Of a stretch of 64,000 nt of DNA, positions 34,868 through 44,994 are shown in pieces (positions within the stretch are counted from its first letter, which is position 1; each line of letters starts with the position of its first letter). Source of the stretch: Nocardioides bruguierae (GTDB lineage Bacteria; Actinomycetota; Actinomycetes; Propionibacteriales; Nocardioidaceae); contig NZ_JAMOIL010000005.1 of NCBI RefSeq assembly GCF_023656415.1, positions 1 to 64,000 on the forward strand. Direction: 5' to 3'. Under the pieces are notes generated by a model. The model was not told where the DNA came from and did no database searches. It worked only from the letters and a program-made list of their open reading frames with translations. The position numbers and the translations under genes are program-made.

Positions 34868-36016
34868 GTGAGACACACCCGCGGCCGCACCGTCGACGTC
34901 ACCTCCACCGCCGAGCTCGAGCGGCGCCTGGACCGCGGCGCCCGCACCCTCTCCGGCTGGCGGCTGCGCGGCCTCGACCTGCGCCACGTCGGCCATCGCC
35001 TGCGGCGGGCCGACGTCTCCGGCGCCACGTTCCTGGGGTACACGTTCGCCGAGGGCGACGCCGAGGCGGTGGACGCCGGCGGCGCCCTCGTCCTGCCGGC
35101 GCTGCCCGACGTGCCGGTCGACTGCTACCGCGGCCACCTCTACTCCGCCGAGGAGCTCTTCGACGCCCCCACCTGGGCCGGCAGCCTCGACGGCCGCGCC
35201 TACGCGTGGAGCCAGGAGGCGGACCCGGCGATCCTGCCCGAGGACTCCACCACCCCGCCCACGCTCGCCCGGGCCCTGCACGACCACGCGATCGACCTCG
35301 CGCTGGGCCGCTGGCGCGAGGGCCGCTCGCTGGTGGGTCTCATGGGCGGCCACCAGGCCACCCGCGGTGACTCCTCCTACGCCGACGCCGCCCGGCTCGG
35401 CCTGCTGCTGGCCACCGCACCGGCCAGCGCCGGCCGGCCCGCGCTGTCGGTGACCACCGGCGGTGGTCCCGGGGCGATGGAGGCCGCGAACCTGGGCGCT
35501 CGGCTGGGCGGTGGGGGCCGCGCGGCCGGCGAGGACGCGCTGGCCGCCGCGATCGAGCACCTGGCCGTCGTCCCCTCGTACCGGCCGTCCATCGACGCGT
35601 GGGCCATGACCGCCCGCGACGTGCTGGCCGACGCACCGGCACCGCCCGAGGCGGGCACGCTGGGCATCCCGACCTGGCACTACGGGCACGAGCCGCCGAA
35701 CCTGTTCGCCACCGCGATCGCCAAGTACTTCCGCAACGCCACCCGCGAGGCGATCCTGCTGGAGGTCTGCGACGCGGGGATCGTCTTCCTGCCCGGCGCC
35801 GGGGGCACCGTGCAGGAGATCTTCCAGGACGCCTGCGAGAACTACTACGCGGACGAGGACTCCGTCGCCCCGATGGTGCTGGTGGGCGAGCGCTACTGGA
35901 CCGAGGAGATCCCCGCCTGGCCCCTGCTCTCCGCCCTCGCCCGCGGCCGAGCGATGGAGCAGCACGTGCACCTCGTGGACACCGTCGAGGAGGCGGCCGC
36001 GCTCCTCACCGACTGA
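34868..36016 (+). CDS. LOG-family/TIGR00730-like Rossmann-fold nucleotide-binding protein
   Basis: This is a 382-aa protein whose central and C-terminal parts carry the LOG phosphoribohydrolase-like fold: LMGGHQATRGD, the nucleotide-binding TTGGGPGAMEAANLGA near residue 200, and PGAGGTVQEIFQDA near 310, which corresponds to the PGGxGTxxE signature with one glycine changed to alanine. The first 100 residues are an extension absent from short LOG enzymes. Short LOG proteins release cytokinin bases from nucleotide monophosphates; whether this long form does so is unknown. GTG start at 34868. Confidence 0.8.
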   Translation: MRHTRGRTVDVTSTAELERRLDRGARTLSGWRLRGLDLRHVGHRLRRADVSGATFLGYTFAEGDAEAVDAGGALVLPALPDVPVDCYRGHLYSAEELFDAPTWAGSLDGRAYAWSQEADPAILPEDSTTPPTLARALHDHAIDLALGRWREGRSLVGLMGGHQATRGDSSYADAARLGLLLATAPASAGRPALSVTTGGGPGAMEAANLGARLGGGGRAAGEDALAAAIEHLAVVPSYRPSIDAWAMTARDVLADAPAPPEAGTLGIPTWHYGHEPPNLFATAIAKYFRNATREAILLEVCDAGIVFLPGAGGTVQEIFQDACENYYADEDSVAPMVLVGERYWTEEIPAWPLLSALARGRAMEQHVHLVDTVEEAAALLTD

Positions 36017-36025
36017 CCAGCAGGG

Positions 36026-37267
36026 TCACACGGCGCTGCGGGAGCGACGCTCGGCCGCGGCACGGGCGCCGACGACGGCCCGGTAGTGCCCGACGAGCGC
36101 CTCGTTGACCGCGCGCCAGGTCCGGCCCTCCACGGCCGTCCGGGCCTGGCGACCCATGCGCCGTCGCAGGTCGGGGTCGTCGAGGAGGCGCCCCACGTGA
36201 GCCGCCAGCGCCGTGGCGTCGCCGGGGGTGAAGAGCAGGCCGCCGACGCCGTCGGGGACGACGTCCACGGGGCCGCCCTCGCGGGGCGCCACCACCGGGA
36301 CGCCCGAGGCCAGCGCCTCCTGCGCGGACTGGCAGTAGGTCTCGTGGCGCCCGGTGTGCACGAACACGTCGAGGCTCGCGTGGGCCCGGCTGAGGTCGGC
36401 GCCGTGCAGCACCCCGAGGAAGTGGGCGTCGGGCAGCATCGCGCGCAGCCGCTCCTCGTCCGGTCCCCCGCCGACGACCAACAGCCGCAGGCGCGGGTCC
36501 GCGTGCAGCGCGACCAGCAGGTCCAGCTCCTTCTCCGCGGCCAGCCGACCGACGTAGCCGACCAGGGCGCGGCCGTCGGGGGCGAGGTCGCGGCGCCACG
36601 CCTCGTCCCGGTGCCGGGGGTGGAAGGAGACGGCGTCGACGCCCCGGGGCCACCGGTAGGTCTCGGGGACGTCCAGGGCCTCGAGCTGGGTGAGCGAGGC
36701 CGTCGAGGGCGCCAGCGTCCGGTCGACGCGGGTGTGGATGCGGCGGGTCAGCGCGGCCATCGCCCGCCCACCCGCACCGGGGACGTAGCGGTCGGCGAAG
36801 CTGACCATGTCGGTCTGGTAGATCGCCACGGACGGGACCCCGCACTGCGCCGCCGCCAGGGCCGCCTGGTGCCCCAGGGTGGCGGGCGAGGCGATGTGCA
36901 CGACGTCGGGGCGGAAGCGCAGCATGACCTGCCGCAGCCGCCGCCGCGTCTCCAGCCCGAGACGGAAGTTCGGGTACCACGGCAGCGGCGTGGAGAACGC
37001 CTGCGTGACCGGGAAGCCGCAGTAGGTGGCCGGCCCGCTGGGGGCGACCAGCTCGGCGACGTGACCCTCCTCGGCGAGGTGCTCGAGCACCCGACGCACC
37101 GAGTTGGTCACCCCGTTCACCGCCGGCAGGAACGACTCGGTGACCACCAGCACCCGCAGCCGCTCCTGCCCGCCGGTGCGGGGCAGGACGCGCAGGGTGT
37201 CTCGTGCCGAGTCGCGCGGGGTGTCGTGCGGGGACGAGGGGGTGACGGACGCCGTCAGCGTGCTCAT
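36026..37267 (-). CDS. GT4 glycosyltransferase, MgtA-type alpha-mannosyltransferase-like
   Basis: This is a predicted GDP-mannose-dependent (or related) transferase at the cytoplasmic face of the membrane, 413 aa, acting in glycolipid or lipomannan synthesis. The N-terminal domain has RVLVVTESFLPAVNGVTNSV and YQTDMVSFADRY. The C-terminal donor domain has LVGYVGRLAAEKELDLL, VGGGPDEERL, FVHTGRHETYCQSAQEALASG (catalytic Glu region) and APREGGPVDVV. This pattern is that of mycobacterial MgtA-like enzymes. The first 30 residues are low complexity. Convergent with the LOG-like gene, with a 9-nt gap. Confidence 0.87.
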   Translation of the reverse strand: MSTLTASVTPSSPHDTPRDSARDTLRVLPRTGGQERLRVLVVTESFLPAVNGVTNSVRRVLEHLAEEGHVAELVAPSGPATYCGFPVTQAFSTPLPWYPNFRLGLETRRRLRQVMLRFRPDVVHIASPATLGHQAALAAAQCGVPSVAIYQTDMVSFADRYVPGAGGRAMAALTRRIHTRVDRTLAPSTASLTQLEALDVPETYRWPRGVDAVSFHPRHRDEAWRRDLAPDGRALVGYVGRLAAEKELDLLVALHADPRLRLLVVGGGPDEERLRAMLPDAHFLGVLHGADLSRAHASLDVFVHTGRHETYCQSAQEALASGVPVVAPREGGPVDVVPDGVGGLLFTPGDATALAAHVGRLLDDPDLRRRMGRQARTAVEGRTWRAVNEALVGHYRAVVGARAAAERRSRSAV

Positions 37268-37370
37268 GGCCCTCAGGTTCCGAGCCGTGGCCGACCAGGG
37301 GTCTACCTCTCGGGGCGATGTCGCCGTCGGGTGGGTGAACAGCGTCCGAACCCGAGCACGGAGCCGGCGG

Positions 37371-38183
37371 TCACAGCGGCAGGCGCAGCGTCTCCTCGCG
37401 ACCGACGACCTCGAAGCCCGCGCGGCGCAGGATGGGGGCCGAGGTCTCGACCCGTCCCTTCACCAGGGCCAGGTCCGCTCCCAGCAGCACGCCCCGATCG
37501 AGCCGGGACGCGAGCAACGCCCGGTAGACGCCACGCCCGCGTGCGTCCTCGAGCACGCCGCCGCCCCAGAGCCGCGCGGTCGCCGAGCCCCGGGCCAGGC
37601 CCGCCACGCCGACGGCGCGCCCCTCCAGGTAGGCGACGAGCTGCCCGGCACCCGTGGCCAGCTCGGCCCGGGCCTCGGCCAGCGACCGCTCGGCGCGCGC
37701 GGTGTCGGCCGGGTCGGGCACCTCACCGCCGAACACGGACGCCTCGACCACGCCGAAGTCCCGGGCGGTGGGCAGGTCGTCCACCCAGGAGACGGTGACC
37801 CCGGGCCACTCCCCCAGGTCGGCGGCACCGCCCGAGGAGCACCCGGACAGGTCGGCGGCCAGCACGTCGAGCGTCTCGGCCACCTCGGCACCGCGGCGCC
37901 GCAGCTCCGGCACGAGGTCGGCGGGCGCGTCCATCCGCGCCTGCACGGCCAGGTGGGTGAGCGCCGGGCGACCGGCGGCGAGGTCGCGCGCAGCGTCCAG
38001 GACCTCCTCGAGCACGCCCGCGACCGGGCGCGAGGTGTGCAGCCGAAGCAGCTGGAGCGGCTCGTGGAACCAGTCCGGGTAGGCGACGAGCAGGTGCTCG
38101 TCCGTCTCGACGACCCGGGCGTCGTCCGGGTACCAGGTCCACGCGGCGCTCTCGGCGGCGACGCGGCCCAGGTCCAGCGGCAC
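37371..38183 (-). CDS. GNAT-family acetyltransferase
   Basis: This is a 270-aa protein in which the C-terminal half carries a GNAT domain: LVAYLEGRAVGVAGLARGS (beta-4), the acetyl-CoA loop EDARGRGVYRALL and the terminal APILRRAGFEVVGRE. The N-terminal 130 residues may be a degenerate GNAT repeat. GTG start at 38183, only 5 nt after the rlmN stop, with GGAGG inside the rlmN end, so it is co-transcribed with rlmN. Substrate unknown. Confidence 0.8.
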   Translation of the reverse strand: MPLDLGRVAAESAAWTWYPDDARVVETDEHLLVAYPDWFHEPLQLLRLHTSRPVAGVLEEVLDAARDLAAGRPALTHLAVQARMDAPADLVPELRRRGAEVAETLDVLAADLSGCSSGGAADLGEWPGVTVSWVDDLPTARDFGVVEASVFGGEVPDPADTARAERSLAEARAELATGAGQLVAYLEGRAVGVAGLARGSATARLWGGGVLEDARGRGVYRALLASRLDRGVLLGADLALVKGRVETSAPILRRAGFEVVGREETLRLPL

Positions 38184-38188
38184 GCGGC

Positions 38189-39454
38189 TCAGGCCTCCGA
38201 GGCGGCGAGCTGGCCGCAGGCGCCGTCGATCTCCTGGCCGCGGGTGTCGCGGACGGTCGCGGGGATGCCGCGTGCCTCGAGACGACGCACGAACTCGGCC
38301 TCGTCCTGGGGGTCCGAGGCCGTCCACTTCGAGCCGGGCGTGGGGTTGAGCGGGATGAGGTTGACGTGCACCCAGCCCCAGTCGCGCTCACCGGTCTCGC
38401 CGTAGAGGACGTCGGCCAGCAGGTCGGCGCGCCACGCCTGGTCGTTGATGCCGGCCATCATGGCGTACTCGATGGAGACGCGGCGCTTGGTGGCCTGGGC
38501 GTACTCCCACGCCGCCTGGACGGTCTCGGCGACCGAGAAGCGGGTGTTGATCGGCACGAGCTCGTTGCGCAGCTCGTCGTCGGGGGCGTGCAGGCTCAGC
38601 GCGAGCGTGACCGGCACGTTCTCGTCCTTGAGCTGGCGGATGCGGGGCACCAGGCCGACGGTGGAGACGGTGACGCCGCGGGCCGACATGCCGAGCCCGT
38701 CGGGCGCCGGGTCGGTGAGCCGGCGGACGGCACCGACGACGGCCTTGTAGTTGGCCAGCGGCTCGCCCATGCCCATGAACACGACGTTGTTGACGCGGCC
38801 GGGGCCACCGGGCACCTCGCCGCGCTCGAGGCTGCGCGCGCCGGCCATGACCTGCTCGACGATCTCGGCGGTGGACATGTTGCGCTGCAGGCCGCCCTGG
38901 CCCGTGGCGCAGAACGGGCAGGCCATGCCGCAGCCGGCCTGGGAGGAGACGCACATGGTGGTGCGGCCGGGGTAACGCATGAGGACGGACTCGACCAGCG
39001 CCCCGTCGAAGAGCCGCCACAGCGTCTTGCGGGTGGTGCCCTTGTCGGCGGTCTGGGTCCGCAGCTCGGTCATGAGCGAGGGCAGCAGCGTGGAGACCAG
39101 CTGGTCGCGCTGACCGGCCGGCAGGTCGGTCATCTGCGCCGGGTCGTCCACGAGCCGGGCGAAGTAGTGGGTCGAGAGCTGCTTGGCGCGGAAGCCGGGC
39201 AGGCCGTTGTCCTCCAGCAGCTTCTTGCGGCCGGCCGGGTCGAGGTCGGCCAGGTGGGCCGGCGGCTTGCCCCGGCCCTTCGGCGCCTCGAAGACCAGCG
39301 GCAGCTGCTTCTCCCCACCGGTGGGCTGGGGCGGGAGCTTCGCCGCGATCTCGGCGTCGATCGCGGCCTCGCGCTCGGCAGAGGTGGGCAGCGCCGCGAG
39401 GTCGGCGTTCTCGTCCGGCGCGGCGGTGTCGGGGGTCTGCTGCTGGTCAGTCAT
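38189..39454 (-). CDS. rlmN: 23S rRNA (adenine2503-C2)/tRNA (adenine37-C2)-methyltransferase RlmN
   Basis: RlmN is a radical-SAM enzyme that methylates A2503 in 23S rRNA and A37 in some tRNAs. The 421-aa product has a 70-residue Ala/Glu/Pro leader, then the accessory domain and the radical-SAM cluster [16 protein letters not shown] (CxxxCxxC). [33 protein letters not shown] and the C-terminal cysteine region [11 protein letters not shown] (methylated Cys) are present. It is leading gene of an rlmN-GNAT unit, with a 199-nt upstream region containing a long palindrome and an 11-bp tandem array. Confidence 0.95.
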   Translation of the reverse strand: MTDQQQTPDTAAPDENADLAALPTSAEREAAIDAEIAAKLPPQPTGGEKQLPLVFEAPKGRGKPPAHLADLDPAGRKKLLEDNGLPGFRAKQLSTHYFARLVDDPAQMTDLPAGQRDQLVSTLLPSLMTELRTQTADKGTTRKTLWRLFDGALVESVLMRYPGRTTMCVSSQAGCGMACPFCATGQGGLQRNMSTAEIVEQVMAGARSLERGEVPGGPGRVNNVVFMGMGEPLANYKAVVGAVRRLTDPAPDGLGMSARGVTVSTVGLVPRIRQLKDENVPVTLALSLHAPDDELRNELVPINTRFSVAETVQAAWEYAQATKRRVSIEYAMMAGINDQAWRADLLADVLYGETGERDWGWVHVNLIPLNPTPGSKWTASDPQDEAEFVRRLEARGIPATVRDTRGQEIDGACGQLAASEA

Positions 39455-39518
39455 GGCCCGCCCAGTCTCGCACCGTCGTCCACCTGCGGGCGAACCCCCG
39501 GACGGCAGCCCGGAGACG

Positions 39519-39581
39519 GATAGTGCGCGACGTTCCGCACCCGACACGCCGGGGTGTCGGTGCGGAACGTCGCGCACTATC
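39519..39581. repeat. 63-nt near-perfect palindrome
   Basis: The left arm at 39519-39547 and the right arm at 39554-39581 are reverse complements over 28 bp with one bulged C. They begin GATAGTGCGCGACGTTCCGC and end ACTATC, with a 6-nt loop (GCCGGG). It lies about 70 nt downstream of the glpD stop and 65 nt upstream of the rlmN start. It can serve as a glpD terminator, but it is longer and more symmetrical than needed. Confidence 0.85.
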
Positions 39582-39588
39582 GGACGGT

Positions 39589-39654
39589 CAGGCCCGGATC
39601 AGGCCCGGATCAGGCCCGGATCAGGCCCTGATCAAACCCGGATCAGCACGGGAT
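39589..39654. repeat. 11-bp tandem repeat array (six units)
   Basis: Units read CAGGCCCGGAT three times, then CAGGCCCTGAT, CAAACCCGGAT and CAGCACGGGAT, degenerating toward the glpD stop codon at 39654. The 11-bp period equals about one turn of DNA. It sits between glpD and the 63-nt palindrome. Confidence 0.85.
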
Positions 39655-41372
39655 CAGGCCAGCGGGACGACGTCGGCGGCGCCGAGGCGGGCGGCGTCGG
39701 CGGTCGCGTCGTCGGGCATGGTCTGGCTCTCGCGCTCGGCGGCGACCCGCTTGTTGTAGTGGTCGATCTCGAGCGCGGTCTGCTCCTTGCTCCAGCCGAG
39801 CACCGGGGCGACCAGCTCGGCGGCCTCCTCGGCCACGCCGGTGCCACGGTCGAAGGTCTCGACCGAGATCCGGGTGCGACGCGTCAGCACGTCGTCCAGG
39901 TGCCGGGCACCCTCGTGGCTGGCGGCGTAGACGACCTCGGCGCGCAGGTAGTCCTGCGCACCGGCCAGCGGCTGACCCAGGTCGGGGTCGGCGTCGACCA
40001 GCGCGAGCAGCTCGTGCACGAGCGAGCCGTAGCGCTTGAGCAGGTGCTCGATCCACACCTCGTGCAGCCCGTGCCGGCGGGCCAGCACGTGCCGGGAGTT
40101 CCACAGGGCCTGGTAGCCCTCGGCCCCCAGCAGCGGGACGTCCTCGGTGGCCGACGCCGGCACGCTGCGGTCGAAGTGGTCGGCCAGGCCGAACACGACC
40201 TCGTCGACGGCGTCCTTCGCCATGACGCGGTAGGTCGTGTACTTGCCGCCGGCGACGACGACCAGGCCGGGGGCCGGGTGGCCCACGGCGTGCTCGCGGG
40301 AGAGCTTGGACGTGGCCTCGGACTCGCCCTGCAGGAGCGGCCGCAGACCGGCGTAGACGCCCTCGACGTCCTCGCGGGTCAGCGGGGTCTCGAGCACCTC
40401 GTTGACGTGGTCGAGCAGGTAGTCGATGTCGGCCTCGGAGGCGGCCGGGTGCGACTTGTCCAGGCTCCAGTCGGTGTCGGTGGTGCCGATGATCCAGTGC
40501 CGGCCCCACGGGATGACGAAGAGCACGGACTTCTCGGTGCGCAGGATCATCCCGACCTCGGCGCGGATGCGGTCCTTCGGCACGACCAGGTGCACGCCCT
40601 TGGAGGCCCGCACGTGGAACTGCCCGCGGGCGCCGCCCAGGCTCTGGGTCTCGTCGGTCCACACGCCGGTGGCGTTGAGGACCTGCTTGGCGCGGACGGT
40701 GATCTTCTCGCCGGACTCCAGGTCGTGGATGACGGCACCGGTGACGCGCTCGCCCTCGCGGACCAGCTCGGTGACGCGGGCGCGGCTGGCCACGTCCGCG
40801 CCGTAGGCGGCGGCGGTGCGGGCCAGGAACATCGTGTGCCGGGCGTCGTCGACCTGGGCGTCGTAGTACTGCAGCGCGCCGACGAGGGCGTCCTTCTTCA
40901 GCGACGGCACCTTTTTCATCGCCCCGCGACGGGTCAGGTGCTTGTGCATGGGGACGCCGGTCTTGCCGGCGGCGCGCGCCATGACGTCGTACATCATCAC
41001 GCCGGTGCCGGCGTAGAGCCGCTCCCAGCCCTTGCCCTTCAGCGGGTACAGGAACGGCACCGGGTGGACGAGGTGGGGCGCGAGCTTCTGCAGGAGCAGG
41101 CCGCGCTCCTTCAGCGCCTCGGCGACGAGGCGGAAGTCGAGCATCTCCAGGTAGCGCAGGCCGCCGTGGATGAGCTTGGAGGAGCGGCTGGAGGTGCCGG
41201 AGGCGAAGTCGCGGGCCTCGACGAGGCCGACGCGCAGGCCGCGGGTGGCCGCGTCGAGCGCGGAGCCGGTGCCGACGACGCCGCCGCCGATGACGAGGAT
41301 GTCGAGCTCGTCCTCGGCCATGCGGCGCAGGGACTCGGCTCGGAACTCGGGGGACAGTGCTACCGATCGCAT
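39654..41372 (-). CDS. glpD: Glycerol-3-phosphate dehydrogenase, FAD-dependent
   Basis: GlpD oxidises glycerol 3-phosphate to dihydroxyacetone phosphate at the inner face of the membrane, passing electrons to quinone. The 572-aa product has the FAD site ILVIGGGVVGTGSALDAATR, the glpD motif SSRSSKLIHGGLRYLE, VVPKDRIRAEVG and GTTDTDW, and a C-terminal helical domain. The ATG at 41372 begins MRSVALSPEFR; an upstream in-frame stretch is not conserved-looking. It follows the glpK terminator by about 150 nt and has its own upstream palindrome (41446-41462), so it may be transcribed separately from glpFK. Confidence 0.94.
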   Translation of the reverse strand: MRSVALSPEFRAESLRRMAEDELDILVIGGGVVGTGSALDAATRGLRVGLVEARDFASGTSSRSSKLIHGGLRYLEMLDFRLVAEALKERGLLLQKLAPHLVHPVPFLYPLKGKGWERLYAGTGVMMYDVMARAAGKTGVPMHKHLTRRGAMKKVPSLKKDALVGALQYYDAQVDDARHTMFLARTAAAYGADVASRARVTELVREGERVTGAVIHDLESGEKITVRAKQVLNATGVWTDETQSLGGARGQFHVRASKGVHLVVPKDRIRAEVGMILRTEKSVLFVIPWGRHWIIGTTDTDWSLDKSHPAASEADIDYLLDHVNEVLETPLTREDVEGVYAGLRPLLQGESEATSKLSREHAVGHPAPGLVVVAGGKYTTYRVMAKDAVDEVVFGLADHFDRSVPASATEDVPLLGAEGYQALWNSRHVLARRHGLHEVWIEHLLKRYGSLVHELLALVDADPDLGQPLAGAQDYLRAEVVYAASHEGARHLDDVLTRRTRISVETFDRGTGVAEEAAELVAPVLGWSKEQTALEIDHYNKRVAAERESQTMPDDATADAARLGAADVVPLA

Positions 41373-41445
41373 GGGTTGAAGTCTTTCTCGCAGGTGCTGC
41401 GTCCGGGTCGCTCGCAGGGGTGACGATCCGGTGGAGGGAGGGTGA

Positions 41446-41462
41446 GGTCGGTGACACCGACC
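41446..41462. promoter_or_regulatory. Perfect palindrome GGTCGGTGACACCGACC upstream of glpD
   Basis: 8-bp arms around a single central A, 74 nt before the glpD start and downstream of the glpK terminator. It fits an operator for a dimeric repressor, for example the IclR-family protein at 44242, although it differs from the motifs found beside that gene. Confidence 0.45.
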
Positions 41463-41520
41463 CCGTGATGCTGCTGTGGTGCTGCTGCCGTCGGGCTGCT
41501 CCGGGAGTGGAGACGGCTGC

Positions 41521-41550
41521 GCCCCGGCGTCCCGGGTGGGACGCCGGGGC
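41521..41550 (-). terminator. Strong terminator after glpK
   Basis: The arms GCCCCGGCGTCCC and GGGACGCCGGGGC (13 bp, perfect) enclose a GGGT loop and start 6 nt after the glpK stop codon. No T-tract is visible, as is common in actinobacteria. Confidence 0.85.
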
Positions 41551-41556
41551 ACGGCC

Positions 41557-43077
<1,521 letters not shown>

Positions 43078-43176
43078 GAGCTGCTCCTTCCGTGCCGGGC
43101 TGCGGTGCCCGGCTGCCTGGGTGTGTCTGGCGTTCGTGGTGGTGGTGGGGCTGCCTGCCCCGACTCTGGTGGACGC

Positions 43177-43199
43177 GGGGACCGGTTGGCCAGGTCCCC
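43177..43199 (-). terminator. Hairpin between glpF and glpK
   Basis: GGGGACC and GGTCCCC form a 7-bp stem with a 9-nt loop, 10 nt after the glpF stop. It may reduce read-through into glpK or protect the glpF mRNA end. Confidence 0.4.
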
Positions 43200-43208
43200 C
43201 GGTGGGGC

Positions 43209-44069
43209 TCAGCGAGCCGGGACGGGCTCGCCGACGCGGCGGTCGCTCTCGTCCTCGCCGGCGACCGGGCCGTCGAGCTCGTCGCTCGGCTCGTCCGGGT
43301 CGGTGAGGTTGCGCTCGATGAGCAGCTTGAACAGGCCGCCGCCGATGAGGCCGCCCGCGATCGGGGCGACGATCGGGAGCCAGAAGTACAAGGTGCCGTT
43401 CTGGTCGCGCATCGCGCCGCCGTAGCCGGTGATCAGCGAGGCCAGGCGCGGGCCGAGGTCGCGCGCCGGGTTGATGGCGTAGCCGGCGTTGGCGCCCCAC
43501 GCCATGCCGATCGCGACCACGAGCAGGCCGACCAGGAGCGGGCCCATGTTGGCCATGGGCGGGTTGTTCCACGCGGTGGTCAGCGCGAAGATCACGAACA
43601 CCAGGATGGCGGTGCCCACGACCTGGTCGAAGAACGCGGTGGTGAGGGTGACGTCGGCGCCACCGTTGCCGGGCAGCGTGGAGAAGATGCCCTGGGTGGC
43701 GATGGTGTGGCCCGGGTCGACGGCGTCGATCAGGTCGGCGTAGGTGAAGCGGACGATGAGCGCCGCGATGAAGGCGCCCACGAGCTGGGCGGCCGAGTAC
43801 GGCAGCACCTTGCGCCACGGGAACCCCTTGTAGGTGGCCAGCGCGATGGTGACGGCCGGGTTCAGGTGGGCGCCGGAGATGCGCGCCGAGACGTAGACGC
43901 CGAGCGTGACGCCCAGGCCCCAGGCCCAGGCGATCGAGTTGTGGTCCCCGTTCGCGCCGTCGGTGCTGGTGACGACCTGTGCCACCACCCCGCAGCCGAA
44001 GAGGATGAGGATGGCGGTGCCGGCGAGCTCGGCACTCAGCTCCCCGATGAACTGACGCTTGTTCTTCAC
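43209..44069 (-). CDS. glpF: Glycerol uptake facilitator (aquaglyceroporin) GlpF
   Basis: GlpF is a passive glycerol channel of the MIP family. It has 286 aa and six membrane helices, with the two half-helix NPA motifs AHLNPAVT (about residue 67) and [12 protein letters not shown] (about residue 215, with the conserved Arg/Asp of aquaglyceroporins). The GTG start at 44069 has AAGGA seven bases upstream. A 35-residue acidic tail ([18 protein letters not shown]) follows the last helix. It is the first gene of the leftward glpF-glpK-glpD direction, divergent from the IclR regulator. Confidence 0.94.
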   Translation of the reverse strand: MKNKRQFIGELSAELAGTAILILFGCGVVAQVVTSTDGANGDHNSIAWAWGLGVTLGVYVSARISGAHLNPAVTIALATYKGFPWRKVLPYSAAQLVGAFIAALIVRFTYADLIDAVDPGHTIATQGIFSTLPGNGGADVTLTTAFFDQVVGTAILVFVIFALTTAWNNPPMANMGPLLVGLLVVAIGMAWGANAGYAINPARDLGPRLASLITGYGGAMRDQNGTLYFWLPIVAPIAGGLIGGGLFKLLIERNLTDPDEPSDELDGPVAGEDESDRRVGEPVPAR

Positions 44070-44119
44070 AACGTGTTCCTTCCCAGTCGGTGGCGCGACG
44101 ACCGACGCAGGAGGCAGTC

Positions 44120-44208
44120 GTGACGCCTGACACAGACTGCTTGGTGACGTCCGACACGGACACCCCTGACGTTCGACATCGCCGAACGTTGGTCCGACCA
44201 TGTCGAAC
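44120..44208. promoter_or_regulatory. Repeated operator-like motifs between glpF and the IclR regulator
   Basis: Three imperfect direct repeats with consensus TGACGYYYGACAY occur at 44121 (TGACGCCTGACAC), 44145 (TGACGTCCGACAC) and 44167 (TGACGTTCGACAT), spaced 24 and 22 bp apart, about two helical turns. The third forms inverted repeats with later sequence: GTTCGACAT (44171-44179) with ATGTCGAAC (44200-44208), and ACGTTCG with CGAACGT (44169-44189). This is the expected place for autoregulation and glp control by the IclR-family protein. Confidence 0.6.
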
Positions 44209-44241
44209 GCTCCCCTGTGACGATGATTAAGGTGGTGTCTC

Positions 44242-44994
44242 GTGAGCATCCAGTCCGTCGTCCGCAGCGCCACGGTGCTGCACCTGCTGGGAGCGGCGCC
44301 CGAGGGCCTTCCGCTCGCCGACCTGGCGGCCGGCACCGACCTGGCCAAGTCGACGGTGCACGGCCTGCTGCGCACCCTGGTCGAGGTGGGCTTCGTCGAG
44401 CAGGACCCCGACACGGGCCGGTACCGGCTGGGCAGCGGCATCGAGGACCTGGGCACCGCCGTGGACCCCCACCTGCTGCGCTCGCGGGCGATGAACGGCG
44501 CCGACAGCCTGGCCGCGCGGACGGGACTGGAGGTCCGGCTGGGCGTCCTGGCCGGGGACAGCGTGGAGCTGGTGCACCACGTCTTCCGTCCCGACAACTC
44601 CCCGCAGCGGCTGCGCACCGGTGAGCTGCTGCCCCTGCACGCGACGGCCGCCGGCCTCGTCCTGCTGGCCTTCTCCCCCGTCAGCACCGTGCGGCGCCGC
44701 ATCGAGCTGTCCTCGTGGACGGCCCGCACCCCCACCACCCGCGCGGCGCTCGCCCAGCTCGTCCGCGCCGCCCAGCGTCGCGGGTGGGCGGTGGCCGACG
44801 AGACCCTGCGCCCCGGCCGCGCCGGCCTGGCCGCGCCCGTCCGGCAGCGCGCCGGCGTCGCGGCCGGGGCACTCTCGGTCGTCGGCCCCCGAGAGGAGGT
44901 GCTGACCCCGGCGGGCGAGCCCCGACCGGGCCTGGCCGACCTGGTCGTGGCGGCCGCCGACGGTGTCTCCGAGACCCTCCGGGAGCGTCGTTGA
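44242..44994 (+). CDS. IclR-family transcriptional regulator, GylR-like (glycerol operon)
   Basis: This regulator probably represses glpF/glpK/glpD and itself without glycerol 3-phosphate, as GylR does in Streptomyces. The 250-aa protein has an N-terminal winged helix-turn-helix (LPLADLAAGTDLAKSTVHGLLRTL, cited in part, residues about 22-46) and a C-terminal effector domain with RTGLEVRLGVLAGDSVELVHH and LPLHATAAGLVLLAFS. The GTG start has AAGGTGG ten bases upstream. Its stop overlaps the TTG of the second glycerol kinase (TTGA), so regulator and kinase are coupled. Confidence 0.88.
   Translation: MSIQSVVRSATVLHLLGAAPEGLPLADLAAGTDLAKSTVHGLLRTLVEVGFVEQDPDTGRYRLGSGIEDLGTAVDPHLLRSRAMNGADSLAARTGLEVRLGVLAGDSVELVHHVFRPDNSPQRLRTGELLPLHATAAGLVLLAFSPVSTVRRRIELSSWTARTPTTRAALAQLVRAAQRRGWAVADETLRPGRAGLAAPVRQRAGVAAGALSVVGPREEVLTPAGEPRPGLADLVVAAADGVSETLRERR

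Noticed and set aside
39519..39654. CRISPR-like array
   Set aside because: Units are 11 bp in direct tandem without spacers, next to one palindrome; no cas genes are present.
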